Shown here piece after piece: positions 45,837 through 53,547 of a stretch of DNA of 64,000 bases. Location: assembly GCA_964450955.1 (NCBI GenBank), contig CAYVFI010000004.1:62001-126000 (forward strand). Direction: 5' to 3'. The notes below the pieces were generated by a model. The model was given only the letters and a program-made list of their open reading frames with translations, had not been told where the DNA came from and did not search any database. The stretch is from CAYNWT01 sp964450955 (GTDB taxonomy: Bacteria; Planctomycetota; Planctomycetia; Planctomycetales; Planctomycetaceae). Numbering within the stretch: the first letter of the stretch is position 1; each line of letters begins with the position of its first letter. The position numbers and the translations under genes were made by a program.

Positions 45837-46613
45837 GTGACTGAAACAACACCACTTATTCAGGCCAGCGATCTGGTTCTCTCCTTTCGCCCCGACCAGC
45901 CAATCCTGTGTGATATCGGCTTTTCTATTCGGGACGGCGAGTTTGTCACGTTGTTGGGACCGTCCGGTTGCGGCAAGTCCACACTACTGCGTTTGATCGC
46001 GGGGCTAATCGAACCGACAAGCGGATCCTTAACGCTTGCTGGCAAGCCGCCTAAGCTGGCCAGACAAACGGATCAGCGAGTGGGCATCGTGTTTCAGGAT
46101 CCAGTGCTGTTGCCGTGGCGATCGGTAGAACGCAACATCCAGTTGCCGTGCGAAATTGCCGGACACAGGCAATCCGTTTCAACCGAGGCGCTTATGAAGC
46201 TGGTCGGGCTTGATCCAGCCGACGCCCGAAAACGCCCGTCGGAACTTTCCGGCGGAATGCGAATGCGGGTTTCGCTGGCGCGGGCATTGGTGACGCAGCC
46301 AGGCTTGTTTCTGTTGGACGAACCATTCGCGGCGCTTGATGATGTGTTGAGGCAGCAACTGAACGAAGAACTGCTGCGGATTCGTCAGCAGCAAGGTTGT
46401 ACGACAGTGTTTGTGACTCACAACGTGTCTGAAGCGGTGTTCTTAAGCCAACGCATTCTCATCCTGTCCAGCGGCCCTGCGACAATCGCGGCAGAGATTG
46501 AGGTTCCGTTTGGGTACCCGCGGGACGCAGCCATTAAGGGTTCGGCCAGGTTTGCAAAGTGTGTTCAGGATGCAAGCGAACGGTTGCGAGGAGCCGCGAC
46601 ATGCGTTGGCTAA
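45837..46613 (+). CDS. ABC transporter ATPase, NitT/TauT/ThiZ type
   Basis: This is a 258-residue ATP-binding subunit of an importer. Walker A is GPSGCGKSTLLRL (about 38-50), the signature is LSGGMRMRVSLARAL (about 137-151), and Walker B is LFLLDEPFAALDD (about 156-168). It matches the SsuB/TauB/ThiZ group. It starts at GTG 45837 and overlaps the permease start by 13 bases. The substrate-binding partner may be the lipoprotein at 22061-23026. Confidence 0.93.
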   Translation: MTETTPLIQASDLVLSFRPDQPILCDIGFSIRDGEFVTLLGPSGCGKSTLLRLIAGLIEPTSGSLTLAGKPPKLARQTDQRVGIVFQDPVLLPWRSVERNIQLPCEIAGHRQSVSTEALMKLVGLDPADARKRPSELSGGMRMRVSLARALVTQPGLFLLDEPFAALDDVLRQQLNEELLRIRQQQGCTTVFVTHNVSEAVFLSQRILILSSGPATIAAEIEVPFGYPRDAAIKGSARFAKCVQDASERLRGAATCVG

Positions 46614-47392
46614 CGTGGCTGTGGCGAGAGATTTGGCCTCCGACTGTTTTCCTGGCATTGCTGGTAGGAGCATGGTCGGTCAGCATCACACTGTTCGATA
46701 TCAAAGCGCTAATTTTACCTCGCCCCGGCGCGGTGTTTGGGTGGGCGTTTCAGAACCGGACTGACCTGTTGCAAAGCACCTCGATTACCGCACAAGCCGC
46801 TATTCTTGGGCTATTGTGCAGCCTTGTCGTAGGCACGCTTGTCGCGATGGTGTTTGCGTCATCGGGTATCATTCGCCGCGGTGCGTATCCCTACGCGATC
46901 TTCCTGCAGACAGTCCCCATCATAGCCATCGCGCCGCTTATTGTGATTTGGTTTGGTCACGGGATGGGCAGCGTCGTGATCGTGTCGTTCATTCTGAGCG
47001 TGTTTCCGATCATCACCAACGCGACAACCGGTTTGATGTCAGCGGAAGAAAATCTTGAGGAGCTGTTTCAACTTCACAATGCGACCTGGCTGCAAACGCT
47101 GCTAAAGCTACGACTGCCGTCTGCGGTTCCCTTCATTCTGGCCGGATTGAAGATTGGTGCGGGGGCAGCAGTGATTGGAGCGATTGTTGGAGAGTTCTTC
47201 GTTGGCTACAGCGCTGAGCAGTTTGGGTTGGGGTACCTGATTCGGTTCAAGGCGGACAGCAACCGGACTGACGAACTGTTCGCTGCGGTTCTGGCTTCGA
47301 CCAGTCTCGGTGTGGTGATATTTGCTTTGGCCAGTGGGCTGAGCAGGTTCGTGCAGAACCGTTGGTTTGCAGAGACCGCCGCACCCCAGTAG
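46601..47392 (+). CDS. ABC transporter permease, NitT/TauT/ThiX type
   Basis: This is a 263-residue permease with about six transmembrane helices and the EAA-type cytoplasmic loop around LEELFQLHNATWLQTLLKL (start about residue 153), the contact site for the ATPase. I choose ATG 46601, preceded by GAGGAG and overlapping the ATPase stop; a longer frame from 46559 would lie within the ATPase gene. Its stop TAG (47390-47392) falls inside the first unit of the downstream 16-bp tandem repeat. Confidence 0.92.
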   Translation: MRWLTWLWREIWPPTVFLALLVGAWSVSITLFDIKALILPRPGAVFGWAFQNRTDLLQSTSITAQAAILGLLCSLVVGTLVAMVFASSGIIRRGAYPYAIFLQTVPIIAIAPLIVIWFGHGMGSVVIVSFILSVFPIITNATTGLMSAEENLEELFQLHNATWLQTLLKLRLPSAVPFILAGLKIGAGAAVIGAIVGEFFVGYSAEQFGLGYLIRFKADSNRTDELFAAVLASTSLGVVIFALASGLSRFVQNRWFAETAAPQ

Positions 47393-47582
47393 CGCGGCTC
47401 AACGGTAGCGCGGCTCAACGGTAGCGCGGCTCAACNNNNNNNNNNNNNNNNNNNNNNNNNNNNNNNNNNNNNNNNNNNNNNNNNNNNNNNNNNNNNNNNN
47501 NNNNNNNNNNNNNNNNNNNNNNNNNNNNNNNNNNNGTAGCGCGGCTCAACGGTAGCGCGGCTCAACGGTAGCGCGGCTCAAC
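47389..47582. repeat. 16-bp tandem repeat interrupted by an assembly gap
   Basis: The unit GTAGCGCGGCTCAACG is present three times before (47389, 47405, 47421) and three times after (47536, 47552, 47568) a run of 100 Ns. The visible copies are identical, with the first copy containing the permease stop codon. The true copy number is unknown because the array itself broke the assembly. The unit is GC-rich with an imperfect palindromic core (AGCGCGGCT). Confidence 0.9.
47436..47535. other. Assembly gap of exactly 100 Ns
   Basis: A run of exactly 100 N is the usual placeholder for a gap of unknown size. It lies within the 16-bp tandem repeat, which explains why the assembler failed. Confidence 0.97.
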
Positions 47583-47770
47583 AGTAGGGTGAAGTCAAGC
47601 CGGCGTAGGCAGGGTGTAGGGGTAACCGGGCTACCTGGACAATCGTGCCGCAACGGCGGTTCGCCCGACGCGGCCTGCGAATTGCCGCAGATAACCTCGT
47701 GAAAAGCCTGAGGCGGTCGGACGACTGGTAGCGACCAGCGCGCACAACCACCGCCGTTTGTTCGCTACAA
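47583..47770. other. Intergenic region with inverted repeats, no gene seen
   Basis: This stretch separates the repeat array from the charged protein gene. AACGGCGGT (47652-47660) and ACCGCCGTT (47750-47758) are exact inverted complements about 90 bases apart, and GTAGCGA/TCGCTAC pairs near 47729 and 47762. It may carry the transcription end of the minus-strand gene; no T-tract is visible. Confidence 0.4.
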
Positions 47771-49177
47771 CTAGTCGTTAGACGATGAGGCTGGGTCGGA
47801 ACCGGATGACGGCTTACGACGCCGGCCGCCTCGCGAACGACGTCGACTGTCGCCTCTACCGCCGCGACCGCTGCTTGAGCCGGGAGCCGGCGATTTCTTC
47901 ATCAGGTAAGAGATCGCGTCTTCCCAGGTTGGCACTTCACCATAATCTGGTTTCGGCAGTTTTTCCTTCTGAGCAGATTCAGCCTGTGGTTCGGCGCCTT
48001 CTTTTTCCGGACGCCGTCCACGTCGGCGACCGCGTCTGGAACGCTTTCGACCTGTTCGTTGGCCTTCTTCTTTCTCATCCGCTTCGCCGCTGTCATCAGC
48101 GTCGTTCACAGCTTCAACCGCTACACGATCGGATTCAGTTTCATCATCGCCGAAGACAATTTCGTCGTCAGGAATTTCAGCCGATTTGGTGACTGACCCT
48201 TCAGCTGTCGCTTCTTCACCGGCCGGCTTCCGGCGACGACGACCACGGCGTCTACGTCTGCGTTTCGGTTTTTCTTCACCGTCACTAGTCTCTTCACGGT
48301 CTCCGGAACTCGCGGCAGCGGGTGCGACGATGCCGTCACCGAAGCCATCGTCTTCACCGAATACAATGTCTGCATCCGGGATTTTAGTTTCGCCTTCTGC
48401 TGCGACTGTTTCTTCCGACTTGGCGGCGCCACCTCGGCGGCCGCGGCGCCGTCGGCGTTTGCGTCCTCGGCGAGGTTTCTCGTCGTCGTCAGATGATGAC
48501 TCGTTCCCGTCGGCGTTCGCAGAGTCGGCAACGGGCTCGGGGACCGGTTCGACCTCTGCTGATCCGGTGTCCTGCGTGTCCGCAGTTTGCGATGCAGCCG
48601 GCTTGGTTTGGTCGTCCCAGACCCATTCATCCAGTTCCTCCCAGACTTCATTGTCGCCTTTGCCTTTAGCGGCCGGCTTCTTTGGTTCTGGCGGAGCGGC
48701 AACGACGGCCGCTTCAGGTTCGTCTTCTTCGTCGTCCTCGTCTTCCGGGAAGAGAATGTCGTCCTGCCCAAACAGAATGTCTTCGTCTTCGAAGTCAGTC
48801 TTGCCTCCCGACTTCGTGGTCACCAGGTCTTGATCATCGTCGTCATCTTCATCCTCGTCCTCGTCGTCTTCATCATCGAAGTCGTCGTCATCGTCAGCGA
48901 ACCCGATTTCGTCGGCCTCACCGCCGACGTCGGTTTCGTCGTCATCGTCGTCGTCACCGAATATGATCTCGCTGTCGTCGTCATCAGCGTCCGCCGATGC
49001 GGCGACCGGCTTGGCGATGGGAGCGTCGTCATCGTCGTCTTCGTATTCATCAAACAGCAGTTCTTCCGGCTGTTCTTCTTCACCAGTGAACTCGATGCCA
49101 AACATGCTCTGTGCCATTGACTCCCATGATTCGTTTTCGGGGGTCTCGTCCGGCTTTGGTGTGTCGTTTGTCGTCAT
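47771..49177 (-). CDS. Highly charged, disordered protein with repeated acidic and arginine-rich blocks
   Basis: This 468-residue protein is almost entirely low complexity. Asp/Glu tracts alternate with Arg-rich blocks such as GRKRRRRRGRRGG and RRRRRRGRRRRKP. A short motif recurs in the acidic parts: DSEIIFGDDDD, DEDILFGQDD, DADIVFGEDD and DDEIVFGDDE, that is acidic-I-hydrophobic-F-G-x-D-D. The C-terminus has one ordered-looking stretch, VPTWEDAISYLMKKS, then a Gly/Arg/Ser tail. The reading frame is supported by the motif being preserved in frame with varied codons. It may bind RNA or nucleic acid through the basic blocks; inference. No signal peptide. Confidence 0.8.
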   Translation of the reverse strand: MTTNDTPKPDETPENESWESMAQSMFGIEFTGEEEQPEELLFDEYEDDDDDAPIAKPVAASADADDDDSEIIFGDDDDDDETDVGGEADEIGFADDDDDFDDEDDEDEDEDDDDDQDLVTTKSGGKTDFEDEDILFGQDDILFPEDEDDEEDEPEAAVVAAPPEPKKPAAKGKGDNEVWEELDEWVWDDQTKPAASQTADTQDTGSAEVEPVPEPVADSANADGNESSSDDDEKPRRGRKRRRRRGRRGGAAKSEETVAAEGETKIPDADIVFGEDDGFGDGIVAPAAASSGDREETSDGEEKPKRRRRRRGRRRRKPAGEEATAEGSVTKSAEIPDDEIVFGDDETESDRVAVEAVNDADDSGEADEKEEGQRTGRKRSRRGRRRGRRPEKEGAEPQAESAQKEKLPKPDYGEVPTWEDAISYLMKKSPAPGSSSGRGGRGDSRRRSRGGRRRKPSSGSDPASSSND

Positions 49178-49349
49178 GGTGTGATTCTGAATTCTGAAAG
49201 GTTTCTCGGCAGTACCGAGGCGTAGCGCAGAGAGTATCGGGCGTATGCGACCGCTGCAACAGGTGACATGGTTCGCCGGCCACGAAATACGGCCAAAACG
49301 CCCGGTAATGGGTCGTTTGGGGCCGAGGCTGAGTGGCGATAAAAGAGCC

Positions 49350-49381
49350 GAGCCCGTTCCTGAAGGTCCAGGAACGGGCTC
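49350..49381 (-). terminator. Rho-independent terminator of the amidohydrolase operon
   Basis: GAGCCCGTTCCTG and CAGGAACGGGCTC form a perfect 13-bp stem with a 6-base loop. On the minus strand it is followed by GGCTCTTTTATC, and it lies 57 bases past the stop of the last operon gene (49438). Confidence 0.85.
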
Positions 49382-49437
49382 GAATCAGCACTTAGGGACT
49401 ACTTGCTTTGTTTTCGGCATGCAGACCGGACTGGGTT

Positions 49438-51003
49438 CTAGTTTCGGTCATATACCGGGAAGACCTTGTCTTTCGTGCGGTTATAGGCGACTCGACCGTT
49501 CACCAAGGCAGTTTCGACATAGGTTCGGTAGTCCAGCGGGTTCCCATTCAGCAGCAGGATATCTGCGTCTTTGCCGACTTCCAGGCTTCCGATTCGGTCG
49601 TCCAGACCCAACATGCGAGCGGGCGTGATTGTGATGGAATCGAGAGCCGTCTTTTCAGACGCCCCGCCTCGAACCACAAACGCCGCTTCCAGTGGCAACG
49701 ATGTCAGGTCGCGACCGGCCAGGCCCATTAGGCTAATGGAGTTACCCATCGGGCTGATTGCGAACTGAACTCCGGCGTCTTCGAACACGCCTGAAGCTGC
49801 TATGTAGCTACCGGTTGTGGTTTCCTTGCCAAGCGTTGGATTGCGAAGTGAACGCGGTGTGTAGATCACACCTACATTTGCTTCGACCAGGTCGTCCGCG
49901 ACAGCCCAGCCTTCGGTCGCCTGATCAATGACCAAACGGTAGTCGAGTTCTTTCGCCAGAGCGATCATCTCACGCATACCAGAGGCTGTCGACGAGCCGA
50001 CTCGCATTGAGATTTCTTTCTTTACCAGCTTCATGATGGCATCACTGACTGGCTTCTTCGGCGCCTTGGCTTTCTTATCACCGGCTTTGACTTTGGCTTC
50101 GTGTTCAGCGAGTTCTTTGATGTACAGCTTCGCTGCGGCGATGGTTTGTCGCCACTTGTGACGGTTCAACCGTCCGGTTAGCGAGCCTGAGTTCACATGA
50201 AAGAAGGCTGATTTGGTCAGGAACATGCCATCGACTTCGCCGACACTCATCTTCACAACCGCATGGGCCTGCTCTGACATCGGTGAAGGCTTGGGCCGGG
50301 TTAGTGGAGCCGTTGAAAGAATCGGCAGACCGCAACAGGGGCATAAGGCCGTGTCGGGGTTACCGAAGTCTTCGTTGTAGCCCAATCGTTCTGCTTCCGT
50401 GAGTTCCGGATCCAAGCCGAGGAATTTTTCTTCGGTCGCAGCAGGTGACCGTCCAAAGCCACCGCGCCCACCGCCACGCGTTACGTAGGCGGTGGTAATG
50501 CCCACGCCCAATGCCATCCGAACGTTGGGGTCGAATGGGTTTAGTGAATCCTCTGGTTTACTGGCTGAAGACGAACTGACCTGAACGCCAAGGTTGGAGG
50601 AATTGATAGAGATAAATCCTGGAGTGACAACGTGCCCTTTGGCATCGATGACCGTCGCTCCTTTCGGAACTTCGATGTCCTGGCCGAGGGCGGTAATTTT
50701 TCCGTCTTCAACAAGGATAGTTCCGCGGCGAATGGTGCCGTTGGTGACTGTGTTAATGTCGCCGCCGACGATCGCCGTCACTTTGGACTTCTTCGCTTCG
50801 GACTTCCCGGTTTCTTTCTTCTTACCAGCTTCGGCCTTCTTTTCGTCAGCCTTATCAGCGTCCTTTTTCTTGTCCTGCGGTACAGAGGGACGTTTTCTTT
50901 GCTCCGGCGGCGACTGTGGTCCCGCAAACGCAGGAGCCGCGCAGAACGCGAGCAGGGCAAGCAGAGACATGGCCCGATGGTTGAGTGTTCGATTAGCCTT
51001 CAT
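49438..51003 (-). CDS. Secreted amidohydrolase-family protein G, metal ligands lost
   Basis: This 521-residue protein is the last of seven adjacent amidohydrolase-like genes. After a signal peptide (MSLLALLAFCAAPAFAGP region) comes a Lys/Glu-rich stretch (about 35-65) and then the amidohydrolase fold with the opening IRRGTILVEDGKITALG. Where active members have HxH it reads PGFISINSSNLG; the later His position is Gln in RLVIDQATEG, and the Asp motif reads FAISPMGNS. The closing IGSLEVGKDADILLLNGNPL is intact. ATG 51003 overlaps the preceding gene's stop by 11 bases. It is probably a non-catalytic paralogue; binding role unknown. Confidence 0.85.
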   Translation of the reverse strand: MKANRTLNHRAMSLLALLAFCAAPAFAGPQSPPEQRKRPSVPQDKKKDADKADEKKAEAGKKKETGKSEAKKSKVTAIVGGDINTVTNGTIRRGTILVEDGKITALGQDIEVPKGATVIDAKGHVVTPGFISINSSNLGVQVSSSSASKPEDSLNPFDPNVRMALGVGITTAYVTRGGGRGGFGRSPAATEEKFLGLDPELTEAERLGYNEDFGNPDTALCPCCGLPILSTAPLTRPKPSPMSEQAHAVVKMSVGEVDGMFLTKSAFFHVNSGSLTGRLNRHKWRQTIAAAKLYIKELAEHEAKVKAGDKKAKAPKKPVSDAIMKLVKKEISMRVGSSTASGMREMIALAKELDYRLVIDQATEGWAVADDLVEANVGVIYTPRSLRNPTLGKETTTGSYIAASGVFEDAGVQFAISPMGNSISLMGLAGRDLTSLPLEAAFVVRGGASEKTALDSITITPARMLGLDDRIGSLEVGKDADILLLNGNPLDYRTYVETALVNGRVAYNRTKDKVFPVYDRN

Positions 51004-52219
51004 AGACGATTTTTCCTTCCACCAGGACCTTCTGAACGCGAGTGGACATGTCGAGGGGATCGCCATCCACAAAGATAATGTTAGCCTTCTTGCCCTTCTC
51101 AATTGAGCCCAGAGTCTTTTCGAGACCCAGAATTTTGGCGGGTTCAAGAGTGAGAGCAGAAAAAGCCTTGTCCCGCTTCAGCCCGGTCTTAACCAACTGG
51201 GTCAGCGGAAACATGGGAGTGTCTGTCATGAGCGGAATGCTGGGGTTAAGCGAAACAGAGAACGCAAAGTTTACTTTCGCGTCGGCCAACATCTTCGGGA
51301 CATTGATCCGATCCTGAGATCTTGGAGCAGTGTCCAGTCCTGGTCGGACCACCATGGTCAGATTTTTCCGTTTCTTAATTTGTTCGAACGTGTCGTAGAT
51401 GTGCGGACCGGTTGCGACCATCGCTACCTTGATCTTCTCGTTTTTCTCCAGCGCCTTTAGTACGTGCAGAATTGCAGCCGCATTGTTCACGTTAATCAGA
51501 ACCGGCTTCTTGCCTTCTTTGACTTCAGTCCACAATTTGGCGGTTGGGCTGGAACTGGTTCGAGTCGATCTTGAACGACGCGCCGAGGTTGAGCCCGTCG
51601 ATGTTGACGACTTCGGCGTCTCGTTTAGGCCAAGATTTTTCCTGAGCAAATCCAGACTAGACGTTGAGTTAGTAACCGCGACATACAGGTAGCCGTCGCC
51701 GCTAAGGATGGAGTTCTCAACATCGTCTGGTGTGACGCGAGCGTGTGCTGCCTGGCCGTAGCCTCGAGTCACAAGGTTTGCGAACCCAACACCGACACGC
51801 GACTGCAACTTTTGCCCGTTCTTTAAAGTGAGCGGGTCAAGGTTGTCGGAAATTTTTGTAAACGCTGTCGAAACCGAAGGGCCACCTCTGCCACGAAGTG
51901 TGATGGTTCGCCCGCCGATCGTGATTGTTCGAGGAGCCGCTGCTCTCCCACCGCCCATGTTGATTGGGAAGTACGGATCCACAACCGCCGGCATGAGAGT
52001 GTGGCCGGACACGTCGACAATCTTCGCGTTGTTCGGGATCTCAACGTCTTTGCCGACAGCATCAATTTTTCCGTCTCTGACAACGACGGTTCCGTTCTTA
52101 ATCTGGCCAGCTTTCCCAACGGTCTCAATGGTGGCGTTGCGATACGCAACCACATCTTCACCGTGAGCGACGGAAACCATCGCTGCGAGGCAGATCGCTA
52201 TTTGAAATCGCATGTGCAC
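50993..52219 (-). CDS. Secreted amidohydrolase-family protein F, metal ligands lost
   Basis: This 408-residue protein has a signal peptide (MHMRFQIAICLAAMVSVAHG) followed by the amidohydrolase fold. The strand-1 motif reads MPAVVDPYFPINMGGG, without HxH. The strand-5 and strand-6 segments read PVLINVNNAA and VAMVATGPHIYD, and the strand-8 segment FAFSVSLNPS lacks Asp. The closing LGSIEKGKKANIIFVDGDPL remains. A low-complexity Ser/Thr/Arg segment lies near 200-225. GTG 52219, with GGAG 7 bases upstream, is preferred over ATG 52213. It follows gene E after a 71-base gap, the largest in the operon. Confidence 0.83.
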   Translation of the reverse strand: MHMRFQIAICLAAMVSVAHGEDVVAYRNATIETVGKAGQIKNGTVVVRDGKIDAVGKDVEIPNNAKIVDVSGHTLMPAVVDPYFPINMGGGRAAAPRTITIGGRTITLRGRGGPSVSTAFTKISDNLDPLTLKNGQKLQSRVGVGFANLVTRGYGQAAHARVTPDDVENSILSGDGYLYVAVTNSTSSLDLLRKNLGLNETPKSSTSTGSTSARRSRSTRTSSSPTAKLWTEVKEGKKPVLINVNNAAAILHVLKALEKNEKIKVAMVATGPHIYDTFEQIKKRKNLTMVVRPGLDTAPRSQDRINVPKMLADAKVNFAFSVSLNPSIPLMTDTPMFPLTQLVKTGLKRDKAFSALTLEPAKILGLEKTLGSIEKGKKANIIFVDGDPLDMSTRVQKVLVEGKIVYEG

Positions 52220-52290
52220 TGAGGTGCTCCAACTTGTTTTGCACGTAGACAGTGGTCGTTACGCTTCGCGAATGCGAAACGCAAAACCTC

Positions 52291-53547
52291 TTAGAACCGC
52301 TGACGATCTGTTCGAGTGTCGTAAACGTTGACTCCATCAATCAGCACCTGCGTGACATAGTGACGCGGGTCGATGATGACACCAGTACTGAAAACGATGT
52401 CTGCGTCCTTGCCGACTTCCAGCGAACCAACTCGGTCGTCAATCATCAACGCCTTGGCTGGTTCGATAGTGAGTCCCTTGAGAGCCATCGCTTCATCCCA
52501 TCCGTAACGGACAGCCATGGTCGCCTGAAACGCAAGTTCCTCCTGCGGAACCACCGGGGAGTCTGTATTGACGCCAAGGCTCTTGATACCGCGGTTGTAG
52601 TACTCGGCAACAATCCCCTTAATCTGGCCGTCTTCAGGTTCGTAGCGGAAGCCACGAGGCCCGGCCATCACAGGGATATCTCGCTTGATAATCTCGTCGG
52701 AGATCTTGTAGCTGTCGAATGTTCCGTGGTCGATGACAACCTTCAGGTTCATCTCGTCGTGCAGAATTCGCAGAGTCGATTGAACAACCTGGTAGGCCTG
52801 CGTGTGAACCACGACCGGAATCTGACGTCGGAACAACGGCTTGAAGTATTCGAGCCGCAGGTTTGTCCTGGGTTCTTTGCTGGCCTGGCCACCTTCGTAA
52901 AGATCCCACTGGCGAACATAAATCCGACCCAGTTCCAACTGCTGGCGAATAACGTGATTCATACCCATGCGGCCAGAACCGACTTCACCGCCACGCCGTT
53001 CAGGGTTACCAGACTGCGCGATCTTTAGAACGCCGGGAGCACGCACGATGACGTCTTCCGGTTTGCCCGGGCCTGTCTTCATCAGACAACCCCAGCCACC
53101 CATGTTGGTTCCGGAACCTGGAATGAATGTGATGGTTGTCACACCCCCGGCGATCGCCAGTTTCAGCTGATCGTTGTGGGGGATGACCTGGTCCCAGTTC
53201 CGAAGTTCCGGGTTTGTCTGGTAAACCATTTCGTTCAGGTCACCAGAACCGCCAACATGGCTGTGGCAGTCAATGAGTCCCGGCATCGCGAACTTGTCGC
53301 TGTTGTCGATGACTTCAAAGCCTTCCGGAATCTTAATGTCAGCTCGCTTGCCGATGGCTTTGATCTTCCCGTCTTCGACGAGAATCGTGCCATCGACAAT
53401 CATGTCACCGACGCTTGGCAAAATCTTGCCAACGTGGATCGCGTACTTAGGCTTCTCAGCCTTTTTCGCTTTTACGTTTTCCTGTGCCTGCACGGAAACT
53501 GCTGACATCAGCAGAGTCACGACGGGCAGGAGATAGTTGAGTCTCAC
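52291..53547 (-). CDS. Secreted metal-dependent amidohydrolase E, full ligand set kept
   Basis: This 418-residue protein is the one member of the seven-gene run with an intact active site. A signal peptide (MRLNYLLPVVTLLMSAVSVQ) leads to the amidohydrolase fold. Metal ligands are His95 and His97 in PGLIDCHSHVGG, His248 in VVVHTQAY, His274 in VIDHGTFD and Asp329 in GVNTDSPV. The closing VGSLEVGKDADIVF is typical. It resembles imidazolonepropionase- and cytosine-deaminase-like hydrolases; the substrate is unknown but should be periplasmic. Start GTG 53547 shares its G with the upstream stop TAG. Confidence 0.88.
   Translation of the reverse strand: MRLNYLLPVVTLLMSAVSVQAQENVKAKKAEKPKYAIHVGKILPSVGDMIVDGTILVEDGKIKAIGKRADIKIPEGFEVIDNSDKFAMPGLIDCHSHVGGSGDLNEMVYQTNPELRNWDQVIPHNDQLKLAIAGGVTTITFIPGSGTNMGGWGCLMKTGPGKPEDVIVRAPGVLKIAQSGNPERRGGEVGSGRMGMNHVIRQQLELGRIYVRQWDLYEGGQASKEPRTNLRLEYFKPLFRRQIPVVVHTQAYQVVQSTLRILHDEMNLKVVIDHGTFDSYKISDEIIKRDIPVMAGPRGFRYEPEDGQIKGIVAEYYNRGIKSLGVNTDSPVVPQEELAFQATMAVRYGWDEAMALKGLTIEPAKALMIDDRVGSLEVGKDADIVFSTGVIIDPRHYVTQVLIDGVNVYDTRTDRQRF

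Noticed and set aside
47389..47582. Possible CRISPR array
   Set aside because: The 16-bp units are directly adjacent with no spacers, and no cas genes are present.
48186..49184. Long open frames on the plus strand and other minus frame over the charged protein
   Set aside because: They are produced by the low-complexity Asp/Glu/Arg codons. The frame at 47771-49177 alone keeps the repeated motif and an ordered C-terminus.
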